Of a stretch of DNA of 64,000 nucleotides, positions 23,500-35,050 are shown one piece after another. A model generated the notes under the pieces. The model saw only the letters and a program-made list of their open reading frames with translations, was not told where the DNA came from and made no database searches. Both the position numbers and the translations under genes were made by a program. Each line of letters opens with the position of its first letter. The first letter of the stretch is position 1. The DNA is from Polytrichum commune (Eukaryota > Streptophyta > Polytrichopsida > Polytrichales > Polytrichaceae), in contig OX485805.1 in the NCBI GenBank assembly GCA_950295325.1, forward strand, positions 24,045,501 to 24,109,500, given 5' to 3'.

Positions 23500-24240
23500 T
23501 GATGATGTCAGAATCGCGCATCGTCAGACAACTGTCACTCTCATCCACAGTGATTACCGTGTAAGAAAGATACTAAGCTTTTGTGTTTGTATGCCATCAC
23601 TCGATAACCAGTTCAGACATTCTCCACAATTCACAAAGAACGCACCATGCTTCACATCACAAACTGCCGGAATATGTTTCTTTCATCATCCCGACAAACC
23701 CACACACCACCATCACTATGCATTTCAGAACAAGGTATCGTCAGACAGCTTTGACTCTCATCCACAGTGATTACCGTGTAAGAAGGTGTCCTAAGATTTT
23801 GTGTTTGTATGTCATCACTCGATACCAAATTCCAACATTCCGCACAATTCAAAGAACGCACCATGTTTCACATCACTAACTGCCGGAATATGTTGCTTTC
23901 ATCATCATCCGATAACACCGTCATTTCATAAAACCACCTTTTCCTCCAAATAGCTTTTTTCATTGCATGTAGCATAAGTAGACAGAGCTTATTTGTTTCA
24001 TCATCATCGGAACAAACTCACCAACGCCGAATACATTTTCGAACATACTATCGTCACACACCTTTCACTCTCATTCTCAATGTTTCACTCACATTCCCTG
24101 TTCATATATCATCACTATATTCACCCGATTCACACCTTCTAAATATCATTCGGATTCAGAAAGAACGCAGCATGTTTCACATCACGAAGTCAGTCCAAGT
24201 GTTGGAAATATGTTGATTTCATCATTATCCATTCTCTCAC
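23500..24240 (+). repeat. Diverged tandem repeat of about 180-220 bp next to the 5S gene
   Basis: Three or more degenerate copies share the order TATCGTCAGACA, CTCTCATCCACAGTGATTAC, GAACGCACCATGTTTCACATC, and GGAATATGTT..TTTCATCATC. Related copies fill 3590-4780 in unit 1 and 37270-37990 in unit 3. No protein is encoded consistently. Confidence 0.7.
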
Positions 24241-25239
24241 CTAATATTAGCATCAGATTGTCAGAGGTGTTTTAAAAGTTTCCACATCTTTGCATTCAGC
24301 GTGTAGAATAAGATTAACAATCATCATACGCTCTAATCAACAACCCCACACAAGCTTTCAGACACCTAACGGCACAAGCCGAAGGAAATAACAGACATTT
24401 CAACATGGCATCATTTCAGTCCGCCCGTCTGCATTTCGTCATCACCAAGCACCCCTCCCCAAGGAACCAAAACTACACAAATAAAACCTCTTGCTGTAAT
24501 GCAATGTATACATGTGAGCAGGAACATTTGGCACCGGAGTTACAAATCACTCCAGGTTGGTAAGATCCATCTCTACTTCCTTCTAGCAACCATATTTAAC
24601 GCCAACGAGCAAATCTGCATTTCTGTCTTCCCTAGAGAACACCGAAACACAGCTACCTCAGGCGCTGGTAATGCTTGCACACGGATCAAATATAACCATG
24701 GTACCCAACTCCACATTGCAATAGTCTTGCTCAGTTAAATAAATACTGTCTCTGCACATACAGCTTCCGCTGACCTCAGATGTCCAGACATAATACGTTT
24801 TTTCGTCATCATAGCAACGCTCGTCTCTACATTCAAATCAAATAGATGTCAACAACCCTTCGTACCAAGGCCGAGTCGTATACACCGGCTCTGGCATAGC
24901 GAGGGCCGCATAAGGCTCAAGCGTTTCCTAGGCGCTTCAGACTCTGCGCTATCGCTTCAGGGAACGGACCCATCGGCACAGCATACCCGACGATCAGTTT
25001 ATGAAGCCTTCATAAAACCCTAACAACGACAACCTACAATGATCACATTGCTAAGCCACAAAACCAAGAACTCCGCTCGAGCGCTTATCACATAAGAGCG
25101 CCGAGAGAGCACGAGAGAGAGAGATGAGTGGAGGTTGAGAGTGCAAGACATTATACATAAGGTCAGCTAACCTAAATTGGGTTACTCGTCCTAAACGGAC
25201 ACCTGTATTTGAGAAGGGGATGCCGTTAAGCCGCTGGGG

Positions 25240-26106
25240 CTAGAGCTCATGCCATTTGGCGGGGCCCAGTTGGCCGAGCCATGACCCATCATGGGGAAGA
25301 GGGTCTCAGGCTTGGCCCTTGATCCAGCACCCCGGGTAGTCCCGAAATGTTTTTTAATCCCGATCGATAATTCCAAAATAATTATCGTCTTTCCATTCTT
25401 GAAGACCGTTTGTTCACAAATTCCATATTAAGAGCACTTCACTTTGAAGGTCCAAAATTCAATATATATTTTCATTTCCCATTAGTAAATAAGTAATGAA
25501 CAACGACTTTAGTCTTGACGTGCGATTGAAAGCATGTAAATGAATGTCAATAAAGCATATAAGGAACTTGAAAGTAAAAGATAGTGCAAAATTCTCATTA
25601 GCATTGAGCTCATAATGTATGGGACTTACCATTTGAAAGGTTCTTTTGTCATTCTCAAATGAAACTTATATTTGTGTTTTGCTTTTAGTTTGTTTATTTT
25701 ATGATATTTTAGTTAATGCATTCTACTTGCACATGTATTCATACATATTCAAACTAATTAAGCGTGATTGAATGTGATTAAGTGTATCAAGCTTGTATAA
25801 TTATAAGTAACTCAAAAAGTATACTTACCAAAATACCAAAAGTTCACACTTAATAAGTTCAAATATGTATGAATACTTGTGAGAGTAGAATGTGTGGACA
25901 AACAACCTTCAAGAATGCAAGGGTAGTTTTATTTTGGAATCAGGCGATGCGGGCAACATTTGTTAGTCATGATTCCAAAAACCAAATAAAAAAATAGCGG
26001 AAATGTCCAAAGTGTTGAATCGCACGCCCCAGGCATGAGACAGTCTTCCTCCATGATGGGGTCATGGCTTGGCCAATTGGGGCTACCCAAACGGCATGAG
26101 CTCTAG
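25240..26106 (+). mobile_element. Foldback-type element with long inverted arms
   Basis: The ends are CTAGAGCTCATGCC and its complement GGCATGAGCTCTAG, and the inverted arms run about 180-200 bases each with diverged pairing (GGCCGAGCCATGACCCATCATG opposite a related stretch). The AT-rich centre is itself partly palindromic around TATTCATACATATT. A relative occupies 44110 to about 45035 in unit 3, where the right end is truncated. Unit 1 lacks it between GGACACCTGTATT and GTGTGGATATAAG (about 5745-5785). No target duplication could be fixed. Confidence 0.65.
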
Positions 26107-26463
26107 TTGAAGCCTTGTGAAGCTTAGGTGTGGAGGCAATAGTGTCTCAACCGCCACCACGGGATATATCTCCCACACTATTATAGAGGGACGTAGACAC
26201 AATGATCACCGTTGTATTGCAACAAAACTCCCTCTATATTGATGAATGTATATTTAGAGGCACCAAGACAAAAAAGTGAACTTCGTCTTATTGTAGTAAT
26301 ACAGTGGTTTTTTGTTGTCCAAATTTTTGTAATGCTATAAAATAATATTATTCATAGCACTTCATCCTTTATATTCAACTTCACATGGGTATTTTAAGTA
26401 TATGAGCATGTCATGTCCATTTATTGTGTTACACGTTTTTGGATTATAATATACAATAATATG

Positions 26464-27092
26464 CCGCTTAAGTACGCACTCTGAACCGGAGCCGTTGGTG
26501 CGCACTTTGGTAGGTGTGTACTTTACTCATATCAATTTCTAAACCCTTTGATTCGATGAAACATGAGATAACCCGCTTGATCGAAGCCTAACAATGTGAA
26601 ATCATTGCAAAGTTGAGCAAGCTGAACACACCGAGCAAGCATGCAACGTTTGATGATGCAAACAATGAAGAATATTGTGTTGTTATGATGAGGATGTTGA
26701 TGAAGTTTTGGAAACGATGTAAATTGAAGAAGAACCACCTATCGATGACGAAATCCAGCCTATCAAGACATTTGGTGAATTTGAAAGTGCTACCGACTTC
26801 AAAGGCTTTGAAGTTCTACACATCACTGTCCTCAACAACAAAGACCAATTGCTTTGCTCCGATGTTCGAACGGAAGTTGGGCATATGTATGATGAACCGC
26901 AACGATCATTTGAGACGTTTCAGCAAAACATTTACAATTTGATTTTGAATGTCAAGCGTAAAAAAACTTATGCATATGTGGCAAATGACTCTGCGTGACA
27001 TGTTCAAACAATCAAGTACGAACCCTAATTTTTGTCAATAAAATTGCGCACTTAATTGGGATGCGTACTTAAACGGGTGCGTACTTAAGCGG
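26464..27092 (+). mobile_element. TIR element with decayed coding remnant
   Basis: The ends are a perfect 16-bp inverted repeat, CCGCTTAAGTACGCAC at 26464-26479 and its complement at 27077-27092, with a second inner copy of the word near the right end. Between them a frame is open from 26723 to the TGA at 26996-26998 and is acidic, with GEFESATDFKGFEVLHITV inside. This looks like the C-terminal tail of a transposase, possibly a pogo/CENP-B-like one, but no catalytic motif is left, so the family is not assigned. Unit 3 lacks the whole stretch. Confidence 0.55.
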
Positions 27093-27356
27093 GAGATTAC
27101 TAATGTGTAGAGTAGCAATTGGTGTTGTAGTGGTGGAATGCACCACCACTACAGTGTTGAGGCCTCTCCATGAGTACTCATAAGCTCCTTGAGGAACTCT
27201 ACTGTCGCATTGGAGATATATATGGTGGTTGCATTTAGAGATGGCCTAAGATCGGATACCAACAAAAAGACATTGTTTAGATTAGTTGAACTAAGTGCTC
27301 ATGATTTCTTAACCAATATAGTGTTGATAGTGAACATATTCGTTCCGAGCCCGCAA

Positions 27357-27380
27357 GGGGGGGGCCGGGGGGGGGGGGGG
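27357..27380 (+). repeat. Poly-G tract
   Basis: Eight G, CC, then fourteen G. This is an unusual homopolymer in AT-rich DNA. The length may be unreliable because of sequencing slippage. Confidence 0.85.
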
Positions 27381-29710
27381 TAAAAGTTATATGATGATCA
27401 TTTAAGGACACACGTCATAATCTCCAGTTTTGCAATCAACAAGATATGCATATGTTTAGTACAAAATGTGAGGAAAATTGGTTCTAACACAATTTGGAAT
27501 TACTAATCAACTTGCATTATTTGCATGTCATGTGTTTTTTTAGAGGTGGGTGCACCTCTAAACTTGTCCTTTTAAGGTCAACTTACCTTTGTCGAAGAGT
27601 GATTTTCCTTGTATGATCATGCCACCGATTAGTGCAATGAAGCGGATACGAACACTTTATGTATTCTAGTGGAAGGTTTCTTTGAGAGGAGTTGTCTTCT
27701 GCAATTCTTATCCCATTTTTTAGCCTTTAAGTTCAATCCCGGCGCAACACAAGGACTACGAACATGATGGAGCCAAGAAAACTGCAACCATCGCAACTAC
27801 TCTCCCTTACACCTTGTATCATATTTGGCAAGTAAGGGCACCTAAGTTGTGGTTGTGGTTGTGGTTGTCACAAATGCACTTCATCCATGCTTGTCCCTCT
27901 AAAACATGTTCAAAGAAAATATATTACCACCACCAACCACTAAATCAGTGATTGTGTGTAAACTTGTAAAGACACCTTGAAATGGAGTTGGATATCATAG
28001 AAGCAAAGTAGCACAACCTATCCACACATTCATGAATGAATGGAGGAGGCAACCAAGTGGTGGACACAAGGTTACCATTTTACTAGAACACTATGGCTGG
28101 CAAAGGGAGCTCTAGATGCATTCAGAGTTATGTTTGATACCATGTCTTCCTCTTCTTTGTTTTACCCACGCATGTCAAGCCGTCACGTCTTCTCCTCTTT
28201 TTATTCTTGTTCTTCCTATTCCATTGCTCAAGTTTATTATATTTTATTATATTTTAAAGATAGCACTTTGATGTTTTGTATTGGGAACATGATGACCAAA
28301 TTATTTATGAGGCATATACTAAGTGATCAAGAACTTGTGGATTCACACCATGAAAAAGAAGGAGAGATTGAGAGATGACTTGACATGGATGAGAGATGAG
28401 TCCACGTTTAGGCATAGATTGAGCTCGTATACAAACTCAACACGGGGTTATATAACCAGGCTGTAGGCCAAGTGCTATTTTGGGGGGGGTCCATATGACA
28501 CAGTTGATGGTATGTCAACCATCCTACTCATAAATGAGCCACTGATACATAATACACGTTCACCAAAGATTTCTCGAAGAATTTACCTTGCATCACAAAT
28601 CTCTCGTACAAGGAACATATTTCATGTACCTTGCATCCAAATATAAACATTGACTTCACACGATTTAATCACATTAAAGTGCAACACTCAAACTAATTGT
28701 ATACTGGAAATGCAATTTAATTCATCTCACCAATTGATGGTGCATATAATTCACATGATTTTCTTAATCAAACATATGTATTTGATTAGTGTGTGGATGA
28801 GTTAGATCTAACAACGCAACCAAAGAAGACTTGTGTTTATAAGAGATTGAACTAAGTGCTCAAACTTATTCAATACAATTGGGGGACCTAGGTATTCACT
28901 CAAATAATAAACACATTCAAATGCATTTTCAACATCAGTACTAAGTCAAAGGAGGTCTGATTTTTTAGATCCAAATTTTTGTGATGTTTCATCATAGTCT
29001 TGCTAGTGCAACAAGACATTTGTAGTGGTAAATATGATCGGAAAGTTGGAGAACATGAAAAAAGAGAGCCACGTAACACTCATGTACCTGTTTTGCTACA
29101 TCGTTGGTGTGAGATCACCACCTTCATATGAGATGGCTGTTCTTCATTCTACATATATCAACAGTTTCCAACATTCACAAAGCCAGAGATATTGTTGAAT
29201 GGAGGATCTAGCTTGTTCAATTTGGTTCCTCAATGAGCAGCATATTTAGAGCATTCTCGACGAACTAATTAAATTCCAGTGTCCTGGACATTGGTGGAGG
29301 AATTGAGACTTGGACTACATGTCTGACGAGTTGCTATAAATCTACCTGACCCTGCACTGTGATTTCATCACAAGCATGTGAAATTAGGTCACATACTTGA
29401 GAATCTCACTCGAAAGCATGGAGCAAAATTCAGAGAACGAAGGCAGTCCCTGCATTGAGGATCAGGTTGCTCTGTGTTAATGTTGAGCATGAAGAACTTC
29501 AATCATGTAGTAATCCAGACGAGATGCATGGACAGAGAACGAAAGAAGCTCACTGTTCAACATTGGATTTTGAGCGTGGATGTTGCACTTTCAGCAAGTG
29601 ATGTTGCGAAATTCAACAGATTTCTACTTCCCACATGACAGCCTTCTCAAATTTCTAGAAATGGCCACACTGAGGGAATTTGGAGAGCAGAGCAGGTGAC
29701 GATAGGGTTG
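27381..29710. other. Unit 2 DNA between the TIR element and U2, no gene
   Basis: Shared with unit 3 (45060-46900) except for 28485-28755, which is replaced there by unrelated sequence. A frame of 112 codons at 28040-28378 has a 109-codon counterpart at 45449-45778. Both are open, but the protein is unrecognised and contains a T- and TTC-rich stretch typical of noncoding DNA. Confidence 0.5.
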
Positions 29711-29757
29711 ATCCCATAGTGATAGGGAAGACAGAAACTCGAAGGCGAGGTACAAGA
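29711..29757 (+). promoter_or_regulatory. U2 snRNA promoter: USE-like and TATA-like elements (unit 2)
   Basis: ATCCCATAGTG at 29711-29721 (8 of 11 to the plant USE consensus RTCCCACATCG) lies 71 bases before the RNA start, and TACAAGA at 29751-29757 lies 31 bases before it. These are the positions of the USE and TATA box in plant snRNA genes. The matches are imperfect. Another TTCCCACATGA occurs farther up, near 29627. Confidence 0.55.
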
Positions 29758-29781
29758 ACGACAGGGATGGAAGGAAGAAGC

Positions 29782-29977
29782 ATACCTTTCTCGGCCTTTT
29801 GGCTAAGATCAAGTGTAGTATCTGTTCTTATCAGTTTAATATCTGATACGAGGCTCATCGAGCCTCACGATATTAATCTAATTTTTTCTCGGGTGCGGGT
29901 TCATTTGGCAGCTTGCTGCCAGAACTCGCGAGCATCGCCTTGGTATTGCACTACCTCCTTGGCAGGCGCAACCCTCC
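29782..29977 (+). ncRNA. U2 spliceosomal snRNA (unit 2)
   Basis: It begins ATACCTTTCTCGGCCTTTTG, the universal U2 5' end. The branch-point-recognition sequence GTGTAGTATCTG is intact, stem IIa is a perfect hairpin (GAGGCTCATCGAGCCTC), an Sm site AATTTTTTC follows, and stem-loop IV carries TTGGTATTGCACTACCTCC, the loop bound by U2A' and U2B''. The length is about 196 nt, normal for plants. The 3' end is set by length and is uncertain by several bases. The RNA is identical to the unit 3 copy as far as I can see. It pairs with the intron branch point in the spliceosome. Confidence 0.95.
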
Positions 29978-32519
29978 CCCTCTAGGGATCCCAGCAACCG
30001 AAAATTGCATATTGACAGGGAAAGAAGTAGAGTTTGAATTCTCTTGAACTGTTCTCAGGTTCGATGACTGAGAACAATGGGCGTCAGGGGAGAAAATTGA
30101 ACTTATTCTTGTGTTTTTTTCCCGCCCTTATGTGTATGAATGTATTGCCATTCACGAATTCCATGCAATTTTGTCCTCCTTTCATCGACTACTTTTGATT
30201 AAAATTAAAAGTAGTTGATCATACCCCTAAAGCCTAAACCCTAAAATCATGTACCATGGATGCATGGCATGAGGTTTTCCTTTGACAACATTGTAAAGAA
30301 TAAGTGTAGAGTATATGGTGGTGTCATTTTGAACCCAAAGAAGTGACCATGCACCAAAAAATGAATGTGTTGATTTTTTTTAATATATCTCCAAAAAGGG
30401 TAGTTTAGGGAATTTTCGTCATGTTTAACCTTCTCCCCTACTTCTTCCCTTCTCTTCCTCTCAACTATGGAAAGGTTTGGCAAAAATATGTATATATAGT
30501 TTTTTCTTTTCTTAAACAACGTTTCTTTGTTATGGTCCCACCATAAAACCCATTGAACCATGACAATGGATGATATAGGCATGAAAATAGGCCTTTTGGG
30601 GACCTCAAGTTCCATGGTCACTCTTTTATTTTATTTTTCTTGATGTTAAACGAAGTGAACCCGGGATGAATTTAACTGCCAATCACATATTCTAGAGGAG
30701 CAAGGGACGACTTCATGGTCCATGATGTAAATATCCATTTTGGGCACTATAGGTTTATAATGTTGCAATTATTGTCCCTTACTAAGTGATTTTCCATCCA
30801 AGTTTCAATCATCCATGGCAATATTTCAAGCACAAGGGTTAATGTTACTACAAACGTTGGACTAGTATATAGATAAATGCATAGTGTCAATGATCAACAT
30901 CAATAACAATATCAAAGGACCTACTTGTGGATATCATAATTTTAATATTAATCAAATATCGATATTTGGTCCGGATCTTTATATATCCGAGTTGTTATTT
31001 GGGTCAATGCCATTCTAAACCTTGTTGACACTAAGGCAATTTCAACTAGATAGGAAAGTTATTGTGTGGCATATAGGCCCAGATGGTACCCAAAATGGGA
31101 ATCATCTTCATATGTCCATACCTTATTAACATCAACACATATGAAATACTCATTATAAATACTCAAATGGTATTCAAGAAAACAATATTGTTCCACCATT
31201 GGCTACTACTTCCATTGACAATTTCATGGTTATAATGGTATTGTGGTACCATGGGGAGTGCAATAGAAACATGCCCCTCCCAAATGTGTTGTTCCTTCAT
31301 TCTAATTGGGTTCCATTAGACTATTCAGGGGTCATTTCAACTTAAAATAGAAACAATCATGCCTTACCAAGTTTCTCTACGATTTCACACTCCCTCATGG
31401 CATGTATCATGAGACTTTACCTTGTTTGTTTAGCTGGAGCTTTGTGGAAGGAGGGGATTATTTCTAATAAAATTCAGAATGTGATGGAGATTGCGCATGC
31501 ATATTGTTGCAATCCACTTGGAATGTTGGACATATGAGAGGGATTTAAGACTTGCATATTAGGCAACATAAGAAAAGCAACTTGCCTTGATTAATCAATT
31601 ATTTGCGCACATGTCATTGCAAATGAATTGCTTCTGGCACCTATTATGTAGATATTTTTCATGGAGAAAGTGTGATTTATCCTCATCACTAAAGAATGTC
31701 ATTGGTGAAATTCCACACTAATCAAAAAATTGGATGCGTAATGAAGTTTGAAATAGAAGGCAACCTTGCAATAAATCATAGTTCCAAAAAGGCATGAGCA
31801 ATTATTTGTCCTAATTTTTGCACACCTGTTGTAACTCTAAACATGTGATACACAAAGAGAATTACCAATCGATCTTTGCAACCAATATAATTGTTTATTA
31901 TAGCTTAAAAAATGAAGGTGCAAATTTTGATTTTATTATTTTTCTTTTTCATTGAGCACAAGAGGTGTGTGGCCACCAAGCTAGTCTCTATGTCAAATAG
32001 AGAGAAGATTTCATAATCAAGAACTGAACTGTCAACACCTCCATTTGGTTTTAGGGACCTCTCCATTATCATCCATAGTTTAGGATCACTTCTAAATTTT
32101 GATTTAGAAGCAATCTAGTTGAATGGGTTGGGTTACAATCTTTTTGTGCCTTGTTACCACGTGGTTAGAGAGTTGTTGGTTGCTTGTCATCAAGGCATGT
32201 GACTTTGGTTTATGATTCTTTCATAGTAGGTGGTTTATCAAGGTTAATTTGGTAGTTTGCACATGTGATTTAGTCATCAAGCGGGTTCCTTCTCAAAGTC
32301 GCGAAGGATTAAAAGTAAAAAAATTGAATTTGATACACATATTTCATATATGATAATTTTACAAAACTCTCCCTCCATAATTGTAATGAATTTATATTTG
32401 TTAGGCATTCAAAAAGCTCCCTTTATAATTGTTACAATGTTGACTCACTATAAATGTTAGGAAAAATTTACTCCAGAGCCTAACATTTATAGAGGGTGGA
32501 CTATATGTTGGATGTTGGC
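29978..32519. other. U2 3' flank, no gene recognised
   Basis: Nearly identical to 47171-49532 in unit 3. A minus-strand frame of 124 codons (30247-30621) and its 123-codon counterpart (47486-47857) differ by an in-frame three-base deletion, but the residues match nothing I know. CCTAAACCCTAAAA near 30230-30245 is a short telomere-like word present in both copies. Confidence 0.5.
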
Positions 32520-32760
32520 AAGACGAATCTAGAAGACATTCATGGCATTGAGGGTTGTATGCATCTTTAATCTCTATTATATGACGAAACACTCATGCAA
32601 GGGCTTCCAAATTTGACAAATTTGGTTAGCTTGAAGTTTCTCATTGTAGTGGATGTTTGTCCTTGACAGCATTGAAAAACATCAAGGGCCTACCCACACT
32701 CGAGATTCTTAGGTGTGGTATTGGAAATGCCATTTGGTCACCCTTAGGTGTGAATTTAAG
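32520..32760 (+). pseudogene. Decayed leucine-rich repeat remnant (NLR-like), unit 2
   Basis: One frame reads ETLMQGLPNLTNLVSLKFLI and continues, after a frame break at CCTTGACAGC, as ALKNIKGLPTLEILRCG. The spacing of L, N and P residues is that of plant NLR leucine-rich repeats. Stops and frameshifts interrupt it. A matching remnant lies at about 56035-56265. Confidence 0.5.
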
Positions 32761-34997
32761 AACGGGCACCACAAAGACATATGCTTAGAAAATATTGGAC
32801 TACATGCTCAAAAGTTGTTAGCCATTACATGTGGAGTATTTACACATTAATTTAGGAGACCTATATGATCATTTAATCAAAATCTTCACTTACGCTTTGA
32901 ATAAGATACTCACATGAGCTCCAATAAGTATGAGGGGAAAGCTTACATGAACAATTTGGATTTTTTGATGATCTTATGGAACTAATGGAGTGTTTCGTTT
33001 GCTATGAAAAACAAACACATAGTTGACAATGTCTAATTAAGGCACATTTATTGTAGTTGAAGAATGTGTTTGACCTCAATGATCTTTCCTCTTATTAAAT
33101 GGAACCCATGGGTTGAAGACAAACGATATACGAATTCGAGGGCAAAAATTGTCAAAGGGTTTCCCATGCTTTGGCCTTGAATAAAAGATACAAATATAAA
33201 ATTCATTAAAAAAAGTAAACCCCTAAATCATTAAACGTGTTAAAAGTATACTAGATAAAATACTTGACATACAAAAATAACATATGTAGGGTTAAAGTCA
33301 AACCAAAATTAATGACAACTAATATGTTTAGCATGTTAGGATATTAAAAATAACATATGGAGACAACCCCCTGAACAAATATTATATTTTTGAATAATGC
33401 ACTACACAAACATCTAAACTTAAACAATCTATATATGCAAATAAATTTATTTGAATGAAAATCATATAACAACACTACCCTTAGAACTCTACATCCTACA
33501 AGATTACAAGTCATTCTAACATATCTATATAATTAGACAAGGAGGGCCTACCCACCAAATTACAACCCACCTTCTAAAACAAGTTCCATCTCTCTCACCC
33601 ACCCAATGAATTCATCCAAAATTTGTTACCAAACGAGCAAATGTAGATGTTGGTAACACCAACTCACATTCATACCCAAGGGTCAACAATGTATGATGTA
33701 AAACCACTTCACTCATTCCAAAAAGCATACACTATGTTAATAACTTGTGAAAGGAACAAGTATTTGGTAGGATACACATGGGCTTATTTGACCGAATGTG
33801 GGTAGCATTGGGTTGACATTGTAATGTTCTTTGTGGGTATCATGCATCCCTATTATCCTAAACTCATGTGTAAGGTGTTTCAATGAGTTACAAAAACAAG
33901 CAGTGTGTACCACAACCTTGTTTGTTGATTCATGGTGGATCTCAGAGGTCAACAAATGATTGTTCGTTTCAAATCTTCTTTTACATACAAGTATCAAATG
34001 TGCATATTGTATGGCAATCATGTTAATTTGCTTGAATGTATTTTTTGTTTTTCGTTCCCGATAATTTTAATTGTGTTTCTAGTATTTTCACTAACAAGAT
34101 GTGTGCGGTTGCTCTTTCACCAACAAGTATTGTAGTACCTTTACCACTTTGGCTATTCATAGGTGAATAGTTAATATACTTTATATTTCAGATATTGTAA
34201 TCGCATATTTATAGGGGGAAATGTCCATATTCATTTTTGAGATTTTCAAACAATTATTTTTAAATCGGTGTTCCTAAACATAATGTAATTAGTACCGAAG
34301 TGCTAAAGGTACTATGGTATTATGAAGAGTGGGGCTACTTTCCATCCTCTTGTAGTAATATCATTGATGGACAGTTGATATTTTATAGTTTTTATAGCAA
34401 GGGACTCTTTGACAAATCTATCATTGCAATATGTGAATTCTAAAAATAGGATTACATGGTATGTGTCGGTACTTCTGATGGAGGGTTGTTATATGGGTGA
34501 CATGTGACATAAATTATGTTTGGTACTTTCATTGTACACCCACGTAGGGTTCTCACCACATAGTATCTTTTGTTAACAACGAGGATAAAGTTGGTTTGCT
34601 TCACACAATCCCTTGGTGATAAATAAGAGTCACAAGTTAAGAACCTAGTGGATAACCTAAGAACACGTTGCTTGAACTTCTACATTAAAAACTCCGCCTT
34701 GCATGTTGATACGTATTAGCTCTACAGTGGCAAGAGTAGCTTTATCTACCATTAGGGGGATGGTATGAAGGGAGTGGATGAGATGGATGAAGGAGGCACG
34801 ACATGTGGCACAATACCCTCTCATATAAAGCTATGTACAAATCTTGAGTAGCATTGATGTTAGTGAGTTACCAATACAAGGAGTTGTAATCAACATTATG
34901 GCGTGAACATAAAAGCCATGGTGGTAACTTACCATGCAAGCTATAATATATGTAATAATTGTGAATTTAGCGGGTGGTGCAAACCCTGCCTTAATAC
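32761..34997. other. Unit 2 DNA without recognisable gene
   Basis: AT-rich, shared with 56280-58526 in unit 3. A minus-strand frame (33737-34021, longer at 57267-57689 in unit 3) includes an open peptide of about 90 residues that is conserved, but I do not recognise it and the two copies are too alike to test for selection. Confidence 0.5.
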
Positions 34998-35050
34998 ATT
35001 GAACCCATGACCTTCTAGCATAAGACCTTAGTCCATGCCACCGGAGCCTT
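34998..35050 (-). repeat. tRNA-derived SINE-like segment (unit 2)
   Basis: The same A-box-like and B-box-like words as at 6627-6682, here with TGGCATGGACTAAGG and GGGTTCAATG. Confidence 0.4.

Noticed and set aside
23500-24240. Spaced repeats that could resemble a CRISPR array
   Set aside because: The units are long, diverged and contiguous, with no constant repeat and unique spacer pattern, and the genome is eukaryotic.
29680-29985. Plus-strand 101-codon frame across U2 (also at 46873-47178)
   Set aside because: It overlaps the U2 snRNA, whose conserved structure explains the sequence and its identity between copies.
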